A stretch of 64,000 bases of DNA from CAZRQL01 sp964602415 (lineage in GTDB: Bacteria > Bacteroidota > Bacteroidia > Cytophagales > Flammeovirgaceae), in contig CAZRQL010000001.1 in the NCBI GenBank assembly GCA_964602415.1, positions 124,001 through 188,000 on the forward strand. Direction: 5' to 3'. The notes under the pieces were generated by a model. That model worked only from the letters and a program-made list of their open reading frames with translations. It made no database searches and was not told the DNA's origin. This document shows positions 17,721 to 24,925 of the stretch, in pieces (within the stretch, counting starts at the first letter, position 1; each line of letters begins with the position of its first letter). The position numbers and the translations under genes were made by a program.

Positions 17721-18600
17721 GTATTACAAATTTTTTGATAATGTATTCAACTTGATTTTTTTCAGTAGGCTCAAGTTCAAAAAGGTGCATAAATAAAGGT
17801 TTTCCATCCACGGTCTTTTGTAAAGTAATATCTTTTTTTAAGACGCAAATAGACTCCCATACCTTGCGTACCTCTGCCCAAAACGGTTTGTTTGTAGCCC
17901 ACCAATCTTGAGCGGCTTTGCAGCGATTGGGGGGGGCTAAATTGTAGGTAACCCACCCTTTTTCTCTTGCGATGAGTTTGTCGGCACCTTGCCGCAAAAT
18001 TTTTTTGTTGTCTTGCTCATGTATCCAACCCATGGCTACTATCTCGTGCCGGTTTCTTCTTTGTAGTACGTTGTAATCCGACCGTTTGGTAAATTCTCTG
18101 CGCGGTAAAGGGCTATCTGCTATGCCTTCCCAGTAGCGCCTTCCATCTACATGAACCCATGTGGCACTTGCCTGATAGCGTGGACTATCATCTACTTGAT
18201 ACACCCGTTGAGTCCATTGACCCTTTACCGACTCTTTGGGAAGGGAAAGATATTTCCAGTGGTTGTCTTTTACAAAAAAGTGAAATTCGGTATTTTCGTA
18301 CAGCCAATCCTCTCGCCAGTGCTTTACGATTTGCTCGTTGCCGCTGCTGTCTTTTACGATTAACAGGTGTTGCAGAACAATTTTTCTCTTTTCGTCCTCA
18401 ACCAATTGTATCCACTCCAGCCCTTTTGACTGATAGTTAGGGTAAAATTTGTATGCGCTGTCGGGTGCAAAGGTTTCCCCAAACTCAAAATTGACCTCAT
18501 AACACCCACACAAGGATTTGATGGCCTCCCTGTCAGCTATCTTTTGGCTTTCGGCAGCCTGATACAGTAAAACTAAAACTGTGATGAGCAAGTATTTCAT
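17713..18600 (-). CDS. DUF6607-like secreted protein
   Basis: The 295-residue protein has a signal peptide ending near AAESQ and a start region with CGCYEVNFEFGETFAPD, which I associate with the Bacteroidota DUF6607 family. Other landmarks are HWREDWLYE, YWEGIADSPLPRRE and EIVAMGW; the fold is probably beta-rich and the location periplasmic or outer membrane. The function is not established. It precedes ferritin with overlapping stop and start codons, which hints at a link to iron. A G8 tract on the plus strand (17939-17946, two proline codons near residue 219) could allow slippage. Confidence 0.65.
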   Translation of the reverse strand: MKYLLITVLVLLYQAAESQKIADREAIKSLCGCYEVNFEFGETFAPDSAYKFYPNYQSKGLEWIQLVEDEKRKIVLQHLLIVKDSSGNEQIVKHWREDWLYENTEFHFFVKDNHWKYLSLPKESVKGQWTQRVYQVDDSPRYQASATWVHVDGRRYWEGIADSPLPRREFTKRSDYNVLQRRNRHEIVAMGWIHEQDNKKILRQGADKLIAREKGWVTYNLAPPNRCKAAQDWWATNKPFWAEVRKVWESICVLKKDITLQKTVDGKPLFMHLFELEPTEKNQVEYIIKKFVIHD

Positions 18601-18625
18601 AAAAAGGAGAATTTATTTTCTCCTG

Positions 18626-18633
18626 CAAAAGTA
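18626..18633 (-). promoter_or_regulatory. -7 element for the DUF6607/ferritin operon
   Basis: TACTTTTG on the minus strand (18633-18626), 25 bases before the ATG at 18600. No clear -33 element is seen. Confidence 0.45.
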
Positions 18634-18693
18634 AGTTTATTTAGACTAAGTAAAAATAAAATTTAGGATTTTCCCAATCACCCAAACCGGCTA

Positions 18694-18722
18694 TTTGTTT
18701 GGCTGTAGTATTAATAAGTTTG
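18694..18722 (+). promoter_or_regulatory. Putative promoter of the Cys-rich lipoprotein gene
   Basis: TTTG (18694-18697), 17-base spacer and TAAGTTTG (18715-18722), the latter overlapping the palindrome TTTGTATACAAA (18719-18730). It implies an unusually long leader of about 160 bases for this genome, containing the TTTTTGA repeat and most of leader repeat A. Confidence 0.5.
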
Positions 18723-18753
18723 TATACAAAATTCACAAAAAATTCATATAAAA

Positions 18754-18781
18754 TTTTTGATTTTTGATTTTTGATTTTTGA
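18754..18781 (+). repeat. Tandem 7-bp repeat, four copies of TTTTTGA
   Basis: Four perfect units in the leader upstream of the Cys-rich lipoprotein gene. Confidence 0.85.
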
Positions 18782-18814
18782 CTTTTGTACCGCTTTTAAT
18801 GGCCATGAAAGACA

Positions 18815-18904
18815 GTTTCCCTTCTGACCCCAAGGGGGCGTTTGCGAAAAGCCTTATGAGTAGCATTAATTTTTAAACAAAAATCAATGAAAATCAAAAA
18901 AATT
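18815..18904 (+). repeat. Leader repeat A, covering the start of the Cys-rich lipoprotein gene
   Basis: About 90 bases that recur, with a few changes and small gaps, at 20797-20881. Two blocks are identical: TGACCCCAAGGGGGCGTT (18825-18842) and a 25-base block ending in CAAAAATCAAT just at the ATG at 18887. Similarity continues about 16 bases into the coding region. The CCCC-AA-GGGG core can form a short hairpin. Confidence 0.8.
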
Positions 18905-19447
18905 GCGGCCTTTGCTGCCGCCTGTGTGGTCATCATGTTTGGTGTGTGGGCTTGCAGCGATTATGCGGGCAGGGATGCTGTTGTTCCTTCAAAAAAGTCT
19001 GGTTATCAACAAACTGTAGCTAGAATTATTGAAGCGACTTATAATGCAGGTGGTTCATGTAAGGTCAAGTCAGATTGCACAGGATGGACTTGTACTGCTA
19101 AAATTACTTGTGGATGCGATGAATCTCCCAGATGTAGCTGTGGCGTATTCATTTGCCAGTGCGATTGCGAAGGTAAAGAAAAAGTATCAGTTGAAATCCC
19201 TTCAGGGCAATACGACAACTTGCTTGTTTTATCTTCCATGCTTCAAAACATGACATCGCCCGCATCACAAATGATGTATCAAGCCAGTTTATCCTATATT
19301 AGTGCGTTTTCAAATAACGATTACAATCTTTATTTGACTTCTGCACAAATTATGGAATCAAACCTTTACCATTTAAGCCAACCTGAGAAAAATATTCTTA
19401 ACAATTGGTTTGCCAGCATCGGAGCTTCTCATATTGTGATTAACTAA
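18887..19447 (+). CDS. Cysteine-rich lipoprotein of unknown function
   Basis: I do not recognise this 186-residue protein. It has a lipoprotein signal peptide with VWAC (Cys23). The mature part holds ten cysteines within 37 residues (58, 64, 69, 75, 77, 83, 85, 90, 92, 94), including several CxC pairs, then a cysteine-free, Ser/Tyr/Asn-rich helical C-terminal half. The cluster could form a disulfide knot or bind metal. The next gene encodes a secreted TlpA-like thioredoxin with CKPC, a plausible partner that would keep these cysteines reduced or sort their disulfides. The start is fixed by the lipoprotein signal and by leader repeat A. A strong palindrome follows the gene, so it may have its own transcript. 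Confidence 0.8.
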   Translation: MKIKKIAAFAAACVVIMFGVWACSDYAGRDAVVPSKKSGYQQTVARIIEATYNAGGSCKVKSDCTGWTCTAKITCGCDESPRCSCGVFICQCDCEGKEKVSVEIPSGQYDNLLVLSSMLQNMTSPASQMMYQASLSYISAFSNNDYNLYLTSAQIMESNLYHLSQPEKNILNNWFASIGASHIVIN

Positions 19448-19471
19448 TAATGATTTATTGAGGAGTGATTT

Positions 19472-19513
19472 TTATTTAATAACCACAGTTTTAAAACTGT
19501 GGTTATTAAATAA
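19472..19513 (+). terminator. 42-bp perfect palindrome after the Cys-rich lipoprotein gene
   Basis: Two 21-base arms meet at 19492/19493 with no spacer; the G/C-containing core is AACCACAG...CTGTGGTT. It is followed by GTTTTTAT. It most likely acts as a terminator, or as an attenuator before the thioredoxin gene. Confidence 0.7.
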
Positions 19514-19520
19514 GTTTTTA

Positions 19521-19528
19521 TATTTTTG
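19521..19528 (+). promoter_or_regulatory. -7 element for the thioredoxin-like gene
   Basis: TATTTTTG directly after the palindrome and 36 bases before the ATG at 19565. No clear -33 element is seen; the palindrome occupies that position. Confidence 0.4.
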
Positions 19529-19564
19529 ATTTAATCTTCAAAAAAATTTACATTTTTTAGTAAT

Positions 19565-20749
19565 ATGAAAAAATTATTTTTTATCCACATTTTTATTTTT
19601 GGACTTGCTCAAAACTTATTTGCAGGTCAAATCTCCGGGTATTTTGTCAAAGATTCTTTTTGGAGTGATACTTTATATTTAGATAAACTCAAATCTTTGG
19701 AGGATTTACTTTCAACGGCTTATCAAAAGTCATATTTTGCAGTGATGGATGCTAAAGGCTCGTTCAATTTTCAAATAGACGATAAAGAAAAGGGGCTTTT
19801 CAGACTTAGATTGAAACCAAAGGATTACCATGGTAGTGTGATAATTTTCAATGTCAATGGATTTAAAAATAATGTCTATCCAATTGTCATTGAAAACAAT
19901 AATACCAACATTAAAATTAAGGCAGACATGAAGAATTTTTTTTCAACTATTTCAATAACCGGAGATAAATTAAATGAATCCATTTTATCATCGCTTCAGT
20001 TGGTTAGAGATAGGATAACTGTGGAAGAAGATATGGGCCATAAGATAATTGATGCTAAAAAATTGGATGCTAAAGCCCAAGATTCGTTGGTACTTTCTTT
20101 AAAAATGATGTATTTAAAAAGACTTAATGATGACTTTCAAAAAATAAAACAGTACTCATCTGAAAATCCAAATCAATATATATCTGCGTGTATTTTGCTT
20201 CAGTACAACGCATTTGAAATGTTTTTAGATTCTGAAAGTAATTTCTTAAACGATTTTGTTTATTTCCTTTCATCATGTGAAAGCGTGATTTGCCAGTCTT
20301 TTATTGAGAGATATCAAAAGCTATTGTCGAAGAATAGCTCAAATAAATCGTTTATTCCTTTAGCTGCATACTTGCCTAATGGTGATTCTATTCAGATAAA
20401 AATTGAAGATAAAAGATATATTTTATTGGATTTTTGGGCTTCTTGGTGTAAGCCTTGCAGGCTTCAAAATAGAACTTCTTTGCAAGAAATTAATAAAAAA
20501 TATGGCAATCAAATAAGAATAGTCAGCGTGTCGGTTGAAGATGATAAAGACTTATGGCTCAAAGCAAAAAAAGAAGATGGTATTAGCTGGGATAGCTATT
20601 ACATCCCTAAAAAAAACTCAAAAGGGTTAAAAGATTATTATATGTTTGAATCATACCCGACCTATCATTTATTTGATTCTGATGGTAAAGCGATAAAATG
20701 GTTTTTAATGCCTATGGACTTACCAAAAATCACAAACTATATTCATTAA
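19565..20749 (+). CDS. Secreted TlpA-like thioredoxin-fold protein
   Basis: The 394-residue protein has a signal peptide ending near LFAGQ, an N-terminal beta-rich region resembling DUF4369 (about residues 25-130), a helical middle, and a C-terminal thioredoxin fold from about 265 with FWASWCKPC; the active cysteines are 295 and 298. A proline in SYPTYHLFD fits the cis-Pro loop. Family members are envelope thiol-disulfide reductases. The gene is strikingly A/T-rich compared with flanking genes. It lies just downstream of the ten-cysteine lipoprotein, which is the obvious candidate substrate, and upstream of leader repeat B. No known cytochrome-maturation gene is nearby. Confidence 0.85.
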   Translation: MKKLFFIHIFIFGLAQNLFAGQISGYFVKDSFWSDTLYLDKLKSLEDLLSTAYQKSYFAVMDAKGSFNFQIDDKEKGLFRLRLKPKDYHGSVIIFNVNGFKNNVYPIVIENNNTNIKIKADMKNFFSTISITGDKLNESILSSLQLVRDRITVEEDMGHKIIDAKKLDAKAQDSLVLSLKMMYLKRLNDDFQKIKQYSSENPNQYISACILLQYNAFEMFLDSESNFLNDFVYFLSSCESVICQSFIERYQKLLSKNSSNKSFIPLAAYLPNGDSIQIKIEDKRYILLDFWASWCKPCRLQNRTSLQEINKKYGNQIRIVSVSVEDDKDLWLKAKKEDGISWDSYYIPKKNSKGLKDYYMFESYPTYHLFDSDGKAIKWFLMPMDLPKITNYIH

Positions 20750-20796
20750 ATGTCATTTTTTTATTTTTAAAATTGATTTTTAGGGTAAGCCAACAT

Positions 20797-20881
20797 GTTT
20801 CCCTCCTGACCCCAAGGGGGCGTTAAAGGCCTTACGGATGCCATTAATTTTTAAACAAAAATCAATTAAAATAAAAAAAAT
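20797..20881 (+). repeat. Leader repeat B, decayed second copy
   Basis: This copy matches repeat A (18815-18904) over about 85 bases. At the place where A has the ATG start codon, B has ATT (20865-20867), and the 19 following codons show no cysteine-rich sequence before a stop. It looks like the leftover 5' end of a second family member, or one arm of a duplication that inserted the cassette. Confidence 0.75.
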
Positions 20882-20918
20882 AGAATCTGATACAAATTTT
20901 GAATGGTATTTTTTGATA

Positions 20919-20943
20919 AAATAAGCCCAAATAATGCTTATTT
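20919..20943. terminator. Hairpin downstream of the VWA gene
   Basis: AAATAAGC (20919-20926) pairs with GCTTATTT (20936-20943) around a 9-base loop, just after the minus-strand stop at 20959. Confidence 0.5.
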
Positions 20944-20958
20944 ATTAAAATCAAACGA

Positions 20959-22053
20959 TTAGTTTCTTTGCCTTCTGTTTTTTCGGAAGTCTTCAAACAC
21001 CATATCGCCCAATTTATCCAAGTTACTATAAAAAGCCCTGCCGTTGTTGATTAAGGTGAACTCTTCGACAAACTCGCGCAAATACGGATCGCTGGCTATC
21101 ATAAAAGTAGTTACGGGTATGTTGAGTCTTCGGCACTGCGCCGCAAGGTTGAAAGTCTGATTTATGATGATTGGGTCGTGCCCAAAGCTGTTTTTGTAGT
21201 ACTTAAGCCCCTGTTTGATGCAGGTAGGCTTACCATCCGTAATCATAAAAATTTGTTTGTTGGTGCATTTGCGGCGACGCAACAGTGTCATAGCCAGTTC
21301 GAGTCCTGCGGCGGTATTGGTATGGTAGGGGCCTACTTGCAGGAAAGGTAAATCCTTAATTTCCAAAGGCCAAGCGTCATCACCAAAAACCACGATGTCG
21401 AGGGTGTCTTTTTTGTAGCGGGTCGTAATCATCTCGGATAGGGCCATGGCTACTTTTTTAGCGGGTGTGATTCGGTCTTCACCGTAAAGAATCATAGAGT
21501 GCGAAATATCAATCATCAAAACAGTGGCACTTTGGCTGTATTGTTCTTTTTCATACACTTCCAAATCGCTTTCTTGCAGCGTCATCTGATCCATACCATG
21601 ATTGATGAAGGCGTTGTAAAGCGTCTGGCTTATAGATATTTGTTCGACAGCATCGCCATAGCTGTAAGGGCGCAAAACAGGACTTATTTCGCCTTGGCTG
21701 CCGATTTGGAAGGTATTGTGGTGGCCTGTTTTTGACTTTTTTAGGTTGCCAAAAAGGTCGTCAAAGGCTTTGCGACGGATGTTTTGACCTGCGGTTTGAG
21801 AAGGGATTGCTTGACCGGAATTGGGGTTTTCTACTATAATACCTCTGTCTTTTAGCTCTTGATAAAAATCACCTACCCCGTAGTTGGGGTCTGTGATTTG
21901 GTAGCGGCGGTCTAAATTGGTGAGCCACTGCATGGCTTCAGGCACATCACCCCCCGTTCGCATCAAAAGCTCATTGAACAGATCAAGCAATTGTTCAAAC
22001 TTACTTGCTTGGGACTTTTGGGGCACAAACTTTTCAAATCCAAAACCTTTCAT
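20959..22053 (-). CDS. VWA-domain protein, likely partner of a MoxR/BchI-type ATPase
   Basis: The 364-residue cytoplasmic protein has a helical N-terminal part and a C-terminal von Willebrand A domain with the metal-ion-dependent adhesion motif DISHS near residue 182 and an ITDG motif near 275. Its phrases YEKEQYSQSATVLMID and LELAMTLLRRRK resemble proteins often annotated as VWA or magnesium-chelatase-like. In related genomes, as I recall, this protein is paired with an AAA+ protein of the kind encoded here at 40015-41487, 18 kb away. Such pairs are thought to remodel or insert metal into targets, but this one has no proven role. Confidence 0.75.
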   Translation of the reverse strand: MKGFGFEKFVPQKSQASKFEQLLDLFNELLMRTGGDVPEAMQWLTNLDRRYQITDPNYGVGDFYQELKDRGIIVENPNSGQAIPSQTAGQNIRRKAFDDLFGNLKKSKTGHHNTFQIGSQGEISPVLRPYSYGDAVEQISISQTLYNAFINHGMDQMTLQESDLEVYEKEQYSQSATVLMIDISHSMILYGEDRITPAKKVAMALSEMITTRYKKDTLDIVVFGDDAWPLEIKDLPFLQVGPYHTNTAAGLELAMTLLRRRKCTNKQIFMITDGKPTCIKQGLKYYKNSFGHDPIIINQTFNLAAQCRRLNIPVTTFMIASDPYLREFVEEFTLINNGRAFYSNLDKLGDMVFEDFRKNRRQRN

Positions 22054-22244
22054 GGTTTAAATCTTAACTTTTTAAAGACGCATATACGTGGTTACATCCC
22101 AAAAATGTTGAGTCTAAAAAAATGCTGTACCTGCAAAATGAGTTTTTCACTAAAAAAATTTGACAATTTTTTAAGCTGAATACGTAGGTTGTACACTTTT
22201 TTAGGGTATGTAAAGTTATATTAGGAGTGTAATTTTTTTGTAGA

Positions 22245-22886
22245 ATGGGAGCTTTTTATGCTGCAATGGTTCTTTTTTCGACCCAATTCGGACATGTGTT
22301 GTACTGGCAGCAGGAGACAAAACTTGTGCAACAGCAAATTTTTAGATCTAATACCGCACTCAGGCAAGAAATGAATATTTATTTCCCTGAGGTACTCGGA
22401 CCCGCTGAAGTCGTTCATAATGCTAATCTCGGCATACAGGGAATTATGGCCAAAGCGATTGCTGAATTTCAAAACGAAGCGTTACACTACAACGAGTTTA
22501 GCAGCATGAAAATGAACTACAAACTATTTTACAATCACCAAGATATACTGAGCATTCATTTTTCAAAAAATATCAATTTGCCCGGCCAACCAGCCAAGTA
22601 CATACAGCATACTTTCAACTACTCCTTTAGGCAAGGCAAATCCATAAAATTTGAGGATTTATTTATTAGCTACCATGCTTTAGAAAAACTGATAACTTCG
22701 AAACTGCAGGCAAATGCCAAGTTCACTCGCCAAAGTCTGGAATATTTTACTTTCGATCAGAATGGGGTTTATTTCTGCTTCAACAATGGTTTTTTAGGTG
22801 TAGAAAATTGTCCTGAGATGCTAAAATTAGATTGGCAACAGCTTAATGGGAGTTTGAAGCGCGGTTTTTCTTCTTTTTCCAAATAA
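22245..22886 (+). CDS. Secreted DUF4163/DUF3298 (RsiV/PdaC-like) protein
   Basis: The 213-residue protein starts with a hydrophobic N-terminus that can serve as a signal peptide; an in-frame stop just upstream fixes the ATG. The region MNIYFPEVLG, ILSIHFSKNI and HTFNYSFRQGKSIKFEDLF follow the DUF4163 plus DUF3298 pattern found in RsiV and in the N-terminal part of PdaC, where it binds lysozyme or other wall-related ligands. There is no catalytic domain. The last 44 bases overlap the convergent DUF6048 gene. Confidence 0.6.
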   Translation: MGAFYAAMVLFSTQFGHVLYWQQETKLVQQQIFRSNTALRQEMNIYFPEVLGPAEVVHNANLGIQGIMAKAIAEFQNEALHYNEFSSMKMNYKLFYNHQDILSIHFSKNINLPGQPAKYIQHTFNYSFRQGKSIKFEDLFISYHALEKLITSKLQANAKFTRQSLEYFTFDQNGVYFCFNNGFLGVENCPEMLKLDWQQLNGSLKRGFSSFSK

Positions 22887-23532
22887 AATACATAAGCGAG
22901 ACCTGCCAAGAGCCTTTAACGGCTACTCCAGCCGATCCAAACCCGGGTATGCTGAATACGCTGAGTTGTTGCGACTCGCTGTTGCTGATTCTAGCCTTTA
23001 CTCTCAAAGAGTTTGCCAGATAAAGATTGCTGACTATTTTTACCCTCAAACCACCGGAAAGTTCCAGCCATGTGGCGTTAAGGGCTTGCTCACTAATTTG
23101 ACGAGACACCACTCCCCCTGACCAAATGGTATCAGAAGAGAGGTATTTAACACTTTGCCCGAAGTAAGAGCGAGCCAAGCGGACTCCTATGAGTGCCATA
23201 TCTTCTCTGGAATTGAGCAAGTTATATTCTACACCAAGGTTAAAAAATTGACCTTGTGCCTTCAGTGTGTGCCGATTGCTTAGGCCGTTGTAGGCGTAAT
23301 CGCCCCGTCCTGCTTCGAGCACCACGAGCCAAGATCGGCTGAAAATCAATTCCAAAGACCCACTGTAACCTAAGTACTCTTGCTTGAGAAACCCGTAGCT
23401 CAGGGGGGTTGCATCCGCTCCCAATCTCAGCCCACTCAAATAAAGCGGCTTACGGGTTTTGGGGAGGCTATCGTTCTGGGCAGTTGCAGTTGCCACAACG
23501 AACACAAATAAAATGATAAGTTTGTTTGTCAA
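22843..23532 (-). CDS. DUF6048-like outer-membrane beta-barrel protein
   Basis: The 229-residue protein has a signal peptide (VATATAQ) and a run of amphipathic strands with GLRLGADATPL, FFNLGVEYNL and FSIPGFGSAG, which suggest the Bacteroidota DUF6048 barrel family. The only plausible start is a TTG at 23532, two bases after the stop of the AIM24 gene, which is rare but supported by the signal peptide. It is the last gene of the polX-ispD-AIM24 operon. The basic C-terminal tail (KKKKNRASNSH) is unusual for a barrel, and part of it is encoded in the overlap with the convergent gene. Confidence 0.6.
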   Translation of the reverse strand: MTNKLIILFVFVVATATAQNDSLPKTRKPLYLSGLRLGADATPLSYGFLKQEYLGYSGSLELIFSRSWLVVLEAGRGDYAYNGLSNRHTLKAQGQFFNLGVEYNLLNSREDMALIGVRLARSYFGQSVKYLSSDTIWSGGVVSRQISEQALNATWLELSGGLRVKIVSNLYLANSLRVKARISNSESQQLSVFSIPGFGSAGVAVKGSWQVSLMYFIWKKKKNRASNSH

Positions 23533-23534
23533 AA

Positions 23535-24230
23535 TTACAACTTTTGGATAAAATGAACTTCTTCGTAAGGTTGGATGATGACAAAACCCTCTCCCTCAAA
23601 CCTCATCCTAAGCAAATCTCCATGACTGCGTCCAAAAAGTGTATTCCAAGAGTTGTCGGTGCTCATTTTTGGTTCAAGTCCTTGACTCCAACCCACTGTA
23701 CAGTTGGGGTCTGTGATGAGGGGTTGCCCGACACTGACAGATATGCACATTGGTTGTTGATGGGTGGAAAGCGCAAAATAACCTTTTCCTTTGAGGGTCA
23801 GGCTATAAATACCCCCGCTGATGAGGGTAGAGATTTTTTTTAGTCTTCTGATGGTGTAGCTGATGGTATCTTCAAACATCAAAATATTGTTTCCATTGAT
23901 GACAATAGCTTCATTATCAAGTTCGATGAGTGTAAGTTGTTTGCCTTGGTCAGCTAAAAAAAGTTCACCTTTGCCCTCCGCTTTGGTGAGTTTGATGCCT
24001 TCGCCTATGGTTACGCGCTTGAGCCATAGCCCAAAGCCCCAATCAAAAAAGCCCTCCCTCCTAAATCGAATATCCCCCTTAAACGCCGCCATAGCCCCTT
24101 TTTTTATCCAGAGGCGGTTTTCAAGCCTTATTGATAGCAAATACTTGTTTTCCAGCGCAAAGCGTTGGTCTGTTTGCTCTAATTGGATTGGATGGCTAAA
24201 AAAATCTTGCGCTCGGTTAATAGGCTTCAT
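23535..24230 (-). CDS. AIM24 family protein
   Basis: The 231-residue beta-rich protein fits the AIM24/TRAP-like family: GDIRFRREGFFDWGFG, GKGELFLAD, and the final GEGFVIIQP are characteristic. Bacterial AIM24 proteins are soluble, trimeric beta-solenoid-like proteins without a known activity. The gene sits 11 bases after ispD and two bases before the DUF6048 gene. Confidence 0.85.
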   Translation of the reverse strand: MKPINRAQDFFSHPIQLEQTDQRFALENKYLLSIRLENRLWIKKGAMAAFKGDIRFRREGFFDWGFGLWLKRVTIGEGIKLTKAEGKGELFLADQGKQLTLIELDNEAIVINGNNILMFEDTISYTIRRLKKISTLISGGIYSLTLKGKGYFALSTHQQPMCISVSVGQPLITDPNCTVGWSQGLEPKMSTDNSWNTLFGRSHGDLLRMRFEGEGFVIIQPYEEVHFIQKL

Positions 24231-24241
24231 TGAGTCGGGAT

Positions 24242-24925
24242 TTAATAGCGACAGTCGTTGGGTTGTTGTTGAAACAGTATCTCTGCCAGACTCAAGTCTT
24301 CGGGCGTAGTAATTTTTATGTTGTCGTAGCTACCTTTGACAAGTCTGATGTTGTGTCCTGTGGCTTCTACCAAAGTGGCATCGTCAGTGGCCGTAAAATC
24401 CTGATATTGAGCAAAAGCCATTTTAATCAATTCCAAATCAAAAGTCTGTGGGGTCTGCATAGTCCAAAAATTATTCCTATCCACGGCATAATTTTCGGTG
24501 CTTTCTGTGTCCACATAGCGAAGGCTTTCTTTGAGAGGCACTGCCGCTACTCCGCTTCCAAACTGCACAGCACTTTGGAAGCAATTCTCTATTAACTCCC
24601 TCGAAACCAAAGGTCTGACTGCGTCGTGTATGGCAACGCTTCCTTGCTCATCTTGCAAAGCCGCAAGTCCATTGAACACCGATTGGCTGCGTGTCTCTCC
24701 ACCTGCTACCACAGCGTGGATTGGCAAGTCTTTGATGTTTTTGCTGCAAAGTTCCCAAGTAGGAATATGCGCCTCGGGCAGCACTACAACAATTTGACAA
24801 TCACTAAATTTTCTAAGGGTATGAGCCAATACAGGCTCTCCCATCAAAGGAAGAAACTGTTTGGGAATCATGCTTTTCATGCGTTGGCCTGTGCCTCCCG
24901 CCACAATTATGGCAAATTTTTTCAC
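24242..24925 (-). CDS. ispD: 2-C-methyl-D-erythritol 4-phosphate cytidylyltransferase
   Basis: This 227-residue enzyme opens with the nucleotidyltransferase motif VAGGTGQRMKS and PKQFLPLMGEPVL, then HDAVRPLVS and TDDATLVEATG, all diagnostic for IspD. It makes CDP-methylerythritol in the non-mevalonate isoprenoid pathway. It starts with GTG, and this codon overlaps the polX stop (GTGA), so expression is coupled to polX. The other MEP genes are not in the window. Confidence 0.96.
   Translation of the reverse strand: MKKFAIIVAGGTGQRMKSMIPKQFLPLMGEPVLAHTLRKFSDCQIVVVLPEAHIPTWELCSKNIKDLPIHAVVAGGETRSQSVFNGLAALQDEQGSVAIHDAVRPLVSRELIENCFQSAVQFGSGVAAVPLKESLRYVDTESTENYAVDRNNFWTMQTPQTFDLELIKMAFAQYQDFTATDDATLVEATGHNIRLVKGSYDNIKITTPEDLSLAEILFQQQPNDCRY

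Noticed and set aside
18604..18623. AGGAGAA/TTCTCCT hairpin just before the DUF6607 start as a leader structure
   Set aside because: The predicted transcription start lies within the hairpin, so only one arm would be transcribed.
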